Shown here piece after piece: positions 1-5,117 of a stretch of 6,727 nucleotides of DNA. The first letter of the stretch is position 1, and each line of letters opens with the position of its first letter. A program made the position numbers and the translations under genes. This DNA comes from Candidatus Hebobacteria bacterium (GTDB taxonomy: Bacteria > Armatimonadota > Hebobacteria > Hebobacterales > Hebobacteraceae): contig JALGTT010000074.1 of assembly GCA_029821235.1 (NCBI GenBank), positions 1 through 6,727 on the forward strand, given 5' to 3'. A model generated the notes under the pieces. It worked only from the letters and a program-made list of their open reading frames with translations, was not told where the DNA came from and searched no databases.

Positions 1-819
1 GTCGCCCGCGGCGAGCAGGCTGGCGCTGGTCACCACCCCCTCGTCGTGGGCGAGCGCAACCCCCTTGTTGACCTCCGGGCACAGGCCGAAGTCATCGGCA
101 TTGAAGATCACCGCTCGCCGGGTTCCCGCCGCCTCCCCCCGCTCCCTTCGATATCTTCTCAACTCCCTCAGAATCCCCCACACCACCTTCATGCTGGCCG
201 CGGTGGAGACGCCGGCGACCCGGGGGTGATAGGGCAGTCCCACCTCCCGGATGCGCGCGCCCAGGCGCTGGGCCTCCAGCAGTATCTCCGCGTCGATGAA
301 CGAGCCTTCGCTGCACAGCCGCATCCGCTCCAGCAGGGAGCGGCGTATCACCTTGAAGGCGAAGTTCACGTCCCGCACCCGCAGGCCGAAGGTCCACCGG
401 ATCAGCCGGTTGTACGTCCATGACATCACCTCCCGGCGCATCCCCTCCGCCCGGCCCATGCGAAAGCCGATCAGCATGTCCGTGTCAGGCGGAAGGCCGT
501 CCAGCGCCTTTCTCGCCTCCTCTGCGGTCACAGGGAAATCCGAGTCCATGTAGAGAACTAAGTCCTGGCTGGCATTGGCCAGGCCGGTGCGGATGGCCGC
601 TCCCAGGCCCCGGTTGCGCGCGTGGTGGAGGGCCTTCACGTTCGGGTGGCGGGCGGCCAGTTGCGCGATGAACTGCCCGCTGCCGTCGGTGCTGCCGTCG
701 TCCACCAGCACCGCCTCGTAGCCCATAGAGACGCCCTGCGCGATGCGCTCGGTCTCCGGCAGCAGGCGGGGCAGGTTTTCAATTTCGTTGTAGATGGGGT
801 AGACGAAAGATATGTTCAT
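1..819 (-). CDS. Family 2 glycosyltransferase fused to YdjC/ChbG-like deacetylase (C-terminus cut by window edge)
   Basis: The minus frame reads through 273 codons to the window edge without a stop. Residues 1 to about 220 are a DPM1/ArnC-type GT2 domain: an MNISFVYPIYNE start, VLVDDGSTDGS at 37-47 (UDP/GDP binding), RNRGLGAAIRTG around 68-79, and the metal-binding D92-S-D94. None of the hydrophobic C-terminal helices found in some polyprenyl-phosphate GT2 enzymes follow. Instead a short Arg-rich linker (about 220-236) leads into AVIFNADDFG at 236-245, the hallmark N-terminus of YdjC/ChbG/NaxD deacetylases, where the Asp pair contributes a metal ligand. This is followed by VNKGVALAHDEGVVTSASLL. 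The family suggests transfer of a nucleotide-linked (N-acetyl) sugar to polyprenyl phosphate, then deacetylation, in the cytoplasm. The ATG at 819 is favoured because the motif at residue 7 leaves no room for a later start. No clear Shine-Dalgarno is visible. The deacetylase's His ligands lie outside the window, so its activity cannot be judged. Confidence 0.88.
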   Translation of the reverse strand, partial: MNISFVYPIYNEIENLPRLLPETERIAQGVSMGYEAVLVDDGSTDGSGQFIAQLAARHPNVKALHHARNRGLGAAIRTGLANASQDLVLYMDSDFPVTAEEARKALDGLPPDTDMLIGFRMGRAEGMRREVMSWTYNRLIRWTFGLRVRDVNFAFKVIRRSLLERMRLCSEGSFIDAEILLEAQRLGARIREVGLPYHPRVAGVSTAASMKVVWGILRELRRYRRERGEAAGTRRAVIFNADDFGLCPEVNKGVALAHDEGVVTSASLLAAGD

Positions 820-2542
820 GGTCGCCGACGCCGAAGATGCCAGACGCGCCTCTCGGCCCTCGGGCGGGAGGCGTGATTGGGAGCGCGTGCTGTTTCCCTG
901 CGTATTGGCACTGCTGTGTCTCCTGCTGTTTCTCTGGCGGCTGGGCGCGGTTCCCCTGAAGGACTTCGACGAGGCCTACTACGCAGTGGGGGCCAAGGAG
1001 ATGCTGGAACGGCACGACCTTGGCACTCCCTATTTCAACGGCCGGCCCTTCCTGCTGAAGCCGATCCTCATCTACTGGGTGATCGCCGCCTCCTTCCGCG
1101 CCTTCGGAACTAATGAATTCGCCGCCCGCCTGCCCTCCGCCTTTTGGGGCGGCTTCGTAGTGCTCTTCATCTACTGGTTTGGGGCCCGCACCGTAAACCG
1201 CCGGGCCGGGTTCCTCGCCGGGCTGTTCCTCGCTCTCTCCTACATGTGGATGGACATCGCCCGGGACGCCTCCATTGATGCCCTGCTCGTGGCGCTGTTC
1301 ACGCCGGCGCTCTGTCTCATCTTTCTCTCGGCCTCCTCCCCCGCGCGGAATCGCCGGCTGTTCCTGCTCGCCTACCCATTGCTCGGCCTTGCCCTCCTCG
1401 CCAAAGGGCCGGTTCCCACTGCGGTGGTGCTCATCGGCCTCGCCGCCTACCTGGCCGCGGCCGGAGGACTGGGCCGCCTCCTGCGGCGGCAGGCGCTCCC
1501 GGGTCTGGCGCTCACTCTGCTGGTCGCCGCACCCTGGTACGTCTACGAGTTGCGCCATCAGCCGGACTTCTTCGCCACCTTCTTCATCGGCGAGCACTTC
1601 GGGCACCTGGGCGGGTCGCTGGCCCGCCAGGAGCCCTGGTGGGGGAATCTCAAGTACCTGGTCATCTACCTCTGGCCGTGGGCGCCCTTTCTCCCCGGGG
1701 CAGTGGCCCATGCGCTCCACCGCCCTCGTAATGACGTCCTGCGTTTCGCTCTCTGGTGGGCGGTGATGGTGGTGGCGCTGTTCTCCATTCCCCGCTCCAA
1801 ACTCGCCCACTACCTCGCGCCCGCCTTTCCGCCCCTCGCGCTGATGCTGGGGGCGTGGATAGATTCTTCGCTTCGCACGGAATGGCGCCCGCGCTGGGCG
1901 CTCTCCGCCGCCCGCGTCGGCCTGGCGGCCGTCGCGCTCGCCTGCCTGGCACTGGCCTTCGCGGCCTTCTCCCTGCCCCCCGCCATCGCCGACCGCATCA
2001 GCGCGCGCTATGGCGCGTGGACTCCGGGGCCGGCCCCGGGGATCATGCTGCTGGCTCTCGGCGTCGGGGCAGGCATCGGCTCCCTGCTGGCCGGGGCGAG
2101 GCCTCGCGCGCTCGTTCCCGTGCTCGCCGTGAGTATGGCCGCCGCGTGCATCGCGCACATCGGCTGGTTCAGGCCGCGCTTGGCCCAGATCGAGGCCCAG
2201 CCCCGCAAGGAACTGGCGCTCTTCGCCGCCGACACTCTACCCTCCTCCGAGCCGCTCGGGGTCTACTATGCGAAGCGCAACTCCACCATCTTCTATCTCG
2301 GCCGGCCCATCGTTGACCTGGGGGAGACGGAGGCCGACTTCGCCCGGGTGGCGGGATTCCTGTCGGAGGATCGTCCCCGCGCGCTTCTCACCCACCGCAA
2401 GTTTCTGGCCCGGCTGGAGCGGCAATGCGCGCCCCTCCACGTGCTTGCCGAGCGGGGCGACTACGTGCTGATCGCGAATCACCCGACCGCGGTCGTGCTG
2501 CTTGTCCGCCGAAGCCCGCCGGAGGCGGAGAAAGACGGATAG
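818..2542 (+). CDS. ArnT-like family 39 glycosyltransferase (polyprenyl-phosphate-sugar dependent, integral membrane)
   Basis: About 574 residues, close to the ArnT/PMT length of roughly 550. A first membrane helix (about residues 25-40) is followed by the periplasmic DFDEAYYA motif (D49, D51, E52), whose acidic residues are catalytic in ArnT/GT39 enzymes. Next come the conserved 'NGRPFLLKPILIYW' segment (K81) and roughly a dozen hydrophobic helices, including SIPRSKLAHYLAPAFP around 324-339, the counterpart of the ArnT S-x-K-L-x-H-Y signature. A soluble C-terminal region (about 470-574) resembles the ArnT tail. GT39 enzymes take a sugar from a polyprenyl phosphate carrier outside the inner membrane and attach it to lipid A or another acceptor. 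The divergent GT2-deacetylase would supply that donor. The start is uncertain: ATG 812 and ATG 818 are in frame but lack a good ribosome binding site. GTG 887 would begin just before the first helix, as in ArnT, and would remove the overlap with the neighbour. An intrinsic terminator follows at 2682-2717. Confidence 0.87.
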   Translation: MVADAEDARRASRPSGGRRDWERVLFPCVLALLCLLLFLWRLGAVPLKDFDEAYYAVGAKEMLERHDLGTPYFNGRPFLLKPILIYWVIAASFRAFGTNEFAARLPSAFWGGFVVLFIYWFGARTVNRRAGFLAGLFLALSYMWMDIARDASIDALLVALFTPALCLIFLSASSPARNRRLFLLAYPLLGLALLAKGPVPTAVVLIGLAAYLAAAGGLGRLLRRQALPGLALTLLVAAPWYVYELRHQPDFFATFFIGEHFGHLGGSLARQEPWWGNLKYLVIYLWPWAPFLPGAVAHALHRPRNDVLRFALWWAVMVVALFSIPRSKLAHYLAPAFPPLALMLGAWIDSSLRTEWRPRWALSAARVGLAAVALACLALAFAAFSLPPAIADRISARYGAWTPGPAPGIMLLALGVGAGIGSLLAGARPRALVPVLAVSMAAACIAHIGWFRPRLAQIEAQPRKELALFAADTLPSSEPLGVYYAKRNSTIFYLGRPIVDLGETEADFARVAGFLSEDRPRALLTHRKFLARLERQCAPLHVLAERGDYVLIANHPTAVVLLVRRSPPEAEKDG

Positions 2543-2673
2543 GGCGGGGTCTCCGCCCCCGCCTATGCCCGATCTCGCACTACAAAGAGATGCTGTAGCG
2601 CGGGCATACCTATGCCCGCCACTTCTCAGGTCTTCCAGGCGGGGCTGCCGAACCCGCCGGACGGCCCCGCCTG
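2541..2673. repeat. Cluster of three GC-rich palindromes after the GT39 gene
   Basis: Three hairpin-forming sequences sit back to back. GGCGGGG 2543-2549 pairs with CCCCGCC 2557-2563. GCGGGCAT 2600-2607 pairs perfectly with ATGCCCGC 2612-2619 around an ACCT loop. CAGGCGGGGC 2636-2645 pairs with GCCCCGCCTG 2664-2673. The shared GCGGG/CCCGC theme suggests diverged copies of a short dispersed palindrome of the REP type, or insertion of several. No ORF is supported here. The elements lie between two convergent genes and could also protect mRNA ends. I cannot tell from one window whether they recur in the genome. Confidence 0.6.
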
Positions 2674-2681
2674 CAAATAGC

Positions 2682-2717
2682 AGCGGGGCCCGCCGAAGCG
2701 GACCCCGCTTTCTTTTT
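2682..2717 (+). terminator. Intrinsic terminator of the GT39 gene
   Basis: AGCGGGGCCCGC (2682-2693) and GCGGACCCCGCT (2698-2709) form a 12-bp stem with one C-A mismatch around a CGAA tetraloop. The T-rich run TTCTTTTT (2710-2717) follows on the plus strand. It lies 140 nt after the GT39 stop, beyond the palindrome cluster. On the minus strand no T-run follows, so it should act mainly in the plus direction. I saw no equally clear terminator for the convergent prepilin gene: the only candidate near its stop is the weak 5-bp hairpin CGGAC/GTCCG at 2745-2760. Confidence 0.85.
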
Positions 2718-2778
2718 CCGTCATGTCGGCCTTGTCCGCTCACACGGACTCAGCCGTCCGAGCCTCCTCCTAGCCAGA

Positions 2779-3834
2779 TCAGGGCAGCAGGTCGACGTCC
2801 GGCCGCAACGGGGTGCAGTTCTCGGGGTTCTCGAACTCGTTGCCAACCGGAGGCGTGCCATTCAGGAGCGCCTCGGTCAGGAAGAACTTCGCATGGCCGT
2901 CAGCAAATCCGATGTTGCTGCCGCCCATGTGCCGGGTGTACTGCTTCCGGAAGTTCGGGGTGGTCCAGAACAGCTCCAGCAGGGTCCAGTCAACACCGCA
3001 GTTCTGGCTCAGCTCGCAGTTGACCCAGTCGGCGTTGCAGCAACCAGCGGTGCCGGAGCAGATGCCGCACACGTTCAGGTGGCAGTGATCCGGGAACGCA
3101 ATTCCGCTGACGTCCCAGAACTCCAGCTGGCGGCCGCCGTCGCCGACCACGATGTAGCGGGCCGGATCCTCAATCGCCGACGTCGGCAGGTCCCGCACGT
3201 CGGAATACATGCTGTAGCCGGTCACGAACACATTGTGGTCCGTCCCTCGGTTGGCCCCGCCGTAGCTTGTCACGGCCATCTCTCCGTCCACCATGGAGTT
3301 GGTCACACTGCCGCCCCATCCCGGCGGGAAGGCCGGATAGCACGGTCCACCAGCATCATCCCAGTGGCCTTTGCCCCAGCCGCCCTCGTTCGCCTGGTAC
3401 ACCTCCCACCAATGGCCGTTCGGGCCCATCGGCACGATGAACTGCGCACCGTTCATCAGCGTCGCGCTCGGACACTTCCAGACGTCGCGGTTCTTGATGT
3501 ACTCATCCAGCAACACCGGCTCTCGAATGTACGGGTTCGCGTGAGTCGTGTGGTTGCAGATGTCCGGCCACGTCTTCGGGCTGCCGCCGCCCGGAGCCGT
3601 GTTGAAGTAGTCAATGATGAATCGCTCGTGCTCGCTCGGCCAGAAGCGCTCCCAGTCCGTGAGGTACATCTGCACCGCGATCGCAATGTTCTTCACATTG
3701 GACAGACACTGCACCCTGCGGGCAGACTCTCGTGCCTTTGCGAACACCGGGAACAACATCGCAGCGAGGATCCCAATGATCGCGATCACCACCAACAGCT
3801 CGATCAGGGTGAATCCCTTACGCCTTCTTAGCAT
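2779..3834 (-). CDS. H-x9-DG type prepilin-like protein (DUF1559-related) with cysteine-rich segment
   Basis: The 351-residue product begins with a type III prepilin leader: basic MLRRRKG, then F8-T-L-I-E12 and a hydrophobic helix to about residue 31. A PilD-type peptidase would cut after G7, and E12 is the conserved Glu5 of mature pilins. 'LFPVFAKARESAR' and 'CLSNVKNIAIAVQMY' continue as in Armatimonadota/Planctomycetes pilin-like proteins. 'NRDVWKCPSA' is another common segment. The end carries H302-x9-D312-G313 ('HMGGSNIGFADGHAKF'), the H-x9-DG motif. A stretch at 251-279 holds seven Cys, including a CxxC (256/259) and a CC pair (265/266), which is not a usual part of the family to my knowledge. 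The protein is expected in the envelope, anchored by the N-terminal helix; its function in the family is unknown. The ATG at 3834 is preceded by AAGGG at 8 nt and AGGAGG at 14 nt. A long structured leader lies upstream. Confidence 0.9.
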   Translation of the reverse strand: MLRRRKGFTLIELLVVIAIIGILAAMLFPVFAKARESARRVQCLSNVKNIAIAVQMYLTDWERFWPSEHERFIIDYFNTAPGGGSPKTWPDICNHTTHANPYIREPVLLDEYIKNRDVWKCPSATLMNGAQFIVPMGPNGHWWEVYQANEGGWGKGHWDDAGGPCYPAFPPGWGGSVTNSMVDGEMAVTSYGGANRGTDHNVFVTGYSMYSDVRDLPTSAIEDPARYIVVGDGGRQLEFWDVSGIAFPDHCHLNVCGICSGTAGCCNADWVNCELSQNCGVDWTLLELFWTTPNFRKQYTRHMGGSNIGFADGHAKFFLTEALLNGTPPVGNEFENPENCTPLRPDVDLLP

Positions 3835-3872
3835 AGTTTAGACCCTTCCCTCCTCAAAGAGAGATAGAGAGA

Positions 3873-3923
3873 TTAGGTTGTCGTCGCGCCGGTCCTGCCT
3901 CGGGGTGGGGTGAGCAACGACAC
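3873..3923 (-). CDS. Possible 16-codon leader peptide in the prepilin leader
   Basis: A GTG at 3923 opens a 16-codon frame reading MSLLTPPRGRTGATTT and ending in TAA at 3873, 38 nt before the prepilin ATG. It is preceded by AAAGGAGGTGAA (3937-3926), a perfect match to the 16S anti-Shine-Dalgarno, with AGGAGG ending 6 nt before the GTG. This ribosome site is clearly stronger than that of the prepilin itself, so ribosomes probably load here. The peptide contains no run of one amino acid except three Thr at its end. It could couple translation into the prepilin or set leader structure. Alternatively the site is a ribosome standby site without a meaningful product. Confidence 0.35.
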   Translation of the reverse strand: MSLLTPPRGRTGATTT

Positions 3924-4047
3924 TGTTCACCTCCTTTCCGCCCTGTCCCCTTCCGGGGCAATACCGCGCCACGTCACATCGGAAGGTCCCGAAGGACCCA
4001 GACGATTTGCCGGGCTACTCGCCTTGGCTTCCCTCGCAGAGGGGGCC

Positions 4048-4082
4048 AAAACGAAAGGCGCCCTTGTATCCTCAAGGACGCC
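4048..4082 (-). terminator. Intrinsic terminator inside the prepilin leader
   Basis: On the minus strand GGCGTCCTTG (4082-4073) pairs with CAAGGGCGCC (4066-4057) over all ten positions, with one U-G wobble, around a six-base AGGATA loop. TTTCGTTTT (4056-4048) follows. It lies about 205 nt below the predicted start site and about 210 nt above the prepilin ATG. No minus-strand gene of convincing quality ends just before it, which makes attenuation or small-RNA release the likely reason for its position. The same stem on the plus strand has a C-A mismatch and no T-run. Confidence 0.72.
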
Positions 4083-4175
4083 CACCAGTAGTATACCCAA
4101 CCAATCCGCCATTCATGCTCCAGCCGAACCAATCTGCCCCATGGCTCGCGCGCGTCGCCAGGCCGTGGAGACCAA
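4072..4175 (-). other. Two overlapping mini-ORFs running into the leader terminator
   Basis: A TTG at 4175, 8 nt after GGAGG, opens a 20-codon frame (MVSTAWRRARAMGQIGSAGA) that stops at 4113. Its last bases form an ATGA overlap with an ATG at 4116, which opens a 14-codon frame (MNGGLVGYTTGGRP). That frame ends with TGA at 4074-4072, in the end of the 5' arm and loop of the terminator hairpin. A ribosome finishing the second frame would sit on the stem, which is the geometry used by translational attenuators. The peptides lack the runs of one regulatory amino acid typical of biosynthetic attenuators. Short frames like these also arise by chance, so support is weak. Confidence 0.18.
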
Positions 4176-4261
4176 AATAACCGCCTCCCCTCCTCGTCGC
4201 CCTAACCCGAGACACCAAACTGATCAGCTGAAGCACTGCCCTTCCCGCCTTCCAGGAATAT

Positions 4262-4290
4262 TGTATAGCAGAATGTGTCAGTTTTGTCAA
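4262..4290 (-). promoter_or_regulatory. Sigma-70 type promoter for the prepilin leader
   Basis: TTGACA (4290-4285) is a perfect -35 box. A 17-bp spacer follows, ending in TGC, which is an extended -10 (TGn). The -10 box is TATACA (4267-4262), five of six to consensus. Seven A residues on the minus strand lie roughly 20-25 bp above the -35 and may act as an UP-like A-tract. The predicted start is near 4255. This is by far the best promoter match in the window and stands in locally AT-richer sequence than its surroundings. No gene starts close to it, so it feeds the leader/small RNA region and, by read-through, the prepilin gene. Confidence 0.85.
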
Positions 4291-4473
4291 CAATTCCCCC
4301 GAAAACGCCACATTTTTTTCGCCTTGTTTGGCTGCTGCCGCCAGGCACCCCCAGCTGCTGCGCCCTGAAAGCCCTGTACATCTGTTCACCTGCGGTCACA
4401 GCGTCAGGCCGGACAGACACGGCCCCCCGATATTCCCCTCATCCGCGGCTGGAACTATGGTATATGAACCTTG

Positions 4474-4499
4474 GCGGTCACCACCAACAGCTCGATCAG
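4474..4499 (-). repeat. 26-nt near-copy of the prepilin signature coding sequence in non-coding DNA
   Basis: Positions 4474-4499 match 3782-3807, inside the prepilin gene, at 25 of 26 bases in the same orientation, with 22 consecutive identical bases. The segment encodes L-I-E-L-L-V-V, the core of the prepilin leader helix, with the same codons. On either side the similarity stops: upstream reads SGGSVH instead of KGFT, and downstream reads TAKVHIP and then a stop. No start codon with a ribosome site gives a credible protein. It may be a scrap of another prepilin gene, a trace of gene conversion, or, if transcribed from the plus strand, an antisense segment against prepilin mRNA. Confidence 0.7.
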
Positions 4500-4686
4500 A
4501 TGTACCGAACCGCCTGACAGCTCTGGGCGAGGAGCCGTTTCCCGGACGCGAAACCAGCGAGGCGCTTCCGCGGAGACCCCCGCACAGAGCTGTTTGCTTC
4601 TCGCCGGGGCGCTCCCAGGCCTTGACAGCAGCCATTCCTTCTGCCTTCCTCTCGCGTTTCTCTCGCCCACCTTTCCAACACCGACA

Positions 4687-4725
4687 ACTACAGAGGACCC
4701 AGCCTTTGGCTGGGTCCTCTGTAGT
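4687..4725 (-). terminator. 18-bp perfect hairpin, probable terminator of the small membrane protein gene
   Basis: ACTACAGAGGACCCAGCC (4687-4704) and its exact reverse complement (4708-4725) surround a three-base loop. The stem starts 35 nt after the stop of the minus-strand gene at 4761, the expected place for its terminator. Neither side carries a proper T-run: the minus strand continues TTGTCGGTGTTGG and the plus strand GTTCAATCC. It could therefore be a weak or bidirectional terminator, a 3'-end stabilising stem, or a copy of a mobile palindrome. The stretch 4500-4686 next to it shows no gene, repeat or promoter that I can support. Confidence 0.55.
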
Positions 4726-4760
4726 GTTCAATCCGACTGTCTGGAGCGGTAGGAGCTGAG

Positions 4761-5117
4761 CTACTCTCCCTCCGGCTGGTCCATACGGCCGTGTGGCCCG
4801 CCCCGGGCGGTACCTCTCATCTCTTCCTCTCGCCTGGTCTGGCGTTCGACCGCCTGGCCGCTCTTATCCTCTTTCTTCTGCACCTCGGTGGGGGAGACGG
4901 TCTCCCTCTCCGTCATCCTCTCCGAGAGCACCTCACTCGCGCTCGGCTCCGCCGCCGGCGTCTCTCCGCCGGCGAGGGCCTTGGTGGCCACGGTGCCGAC
5001 TACCTTTTCGCCCTGCGCCATCCTGGACATGATGGTCATTGTGTAGATACTGAGGACCAGTATCACCACCAGCAAGATGATTGCCAATCCCAACAACGTA
5101 GGTACGCTCTTATTCAC
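4761..5117 (-). CDS. Small membrane-anchored protein of unknown function
   Basis: The 118-residue product starts with MNKSVPTLLG and one strongly hydrophobic helix (about residues 7-30). It probably leaves a hydrophilic tail outside the membrane, since few basic residues follow the helix directly. Residues 50-118 are rich in Glu, Arg, Lys, Thr and Pro with no aromatic core, so the tail is probably disordered or partly coiled coil. The start is GTG at 5117, preceded by AGGAGG (5130-5125) at a 7-nt spacing. I do not recognise a domain. Similar 'NKSxPTLLGL' single-helix N-termini occur on unrelated anchored proteins, so the N-terminus does not name a function. A strong ribosome site and a hairpin just after the stop support it as a real gene. 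It appears to be transcribed alone. Confidence 0.65.
   Translation of the reverse strand: MNKSVPTLLGLAIILLVVILVLSIYTMTIMSRMAQGEKVVGTVATKALAGGETPAAEPSASEVLSERMTERETVSPTEVQKKEDKSGQAVERQTRREEEMRGTARGGPHGRMDQPEGE

Larger units (their letters stand above)
3835..4255 (-). ncRNA. Structured 5' leader (or leader plus small RNA) of the prepilin gene; family not recognised
   Basis: From the predicted start near 4255 the leader runs about 420 nt to the prepilin ATG. In transcript order it contains a stretch of about 170 nt with the direct repeat GATTGGTT, then the intrinsic terminator at 4048-4082. Next come a two-part hairpin (4045-4049 with 4024-4028, inner 4039-4043 with 4031-4035) and a GGTCC/GGACC stem closing a UUCG tetraloop (3985-3998). 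Then follow a CCCC-GGAA-GGGG hairpin (3947-3958) and the leader peptide site. Several stable tetraloop hairpins and an internal terminator suggest conditional termination, as in a riboswitch or attenuator. If termination is constitutive, a free RNA of about 200 nt results. I compared it by eye with c-di-GMP, T-box, TPP, cobalamin, SRP and 6S RNA features and found no convincing match. Confidence 0.5.

Noticed and set aside
779..2158. 459-codon open frame on the minus strand opposite the GT39 gene
   Set aside because: Its sequence is Gly/Glu/Gln-rich low-complexity without any domain, and it is the usual antisense shadow of a GC-rich gene with strong third-position bias. The plus strand has clear GT39 motifs.
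2893..3831. 312-codon open frame on the plus strand opposite the prepilin gene
   Set aside because: Antisense shadow; the minus strand has the prepilin leader and the H-x9-DG motif.
3980..4060. Resemblance to a c-di-GMP-I riboswitch (GGCAAA, nearby tetraloop hairpin) or to the SRP RNA core (GGGAAGCCAAGGC)
   Set aside because: The GACGCAAAGCC-like core and tetraloop receptor of c-di-GMP-I are missing, and so is the GGUCAGG half of the SRP loop. The shared words are too short.
4309..4317. T7 run on the plus strand as a terminator tail
   Set aside because: No stable hairpin precedes it on the plus strand. It is better read as an A-tract upstream of the minus-strand promoter.
4455..4670. 71-codon minus-strand frame containing the LIELLVV fragment as a functional pilin
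   Set aside because: The basic leader, processing Gly and the rest of the helix are absent, and the frame stops nine residues after the motif, so at most it is a remnant.
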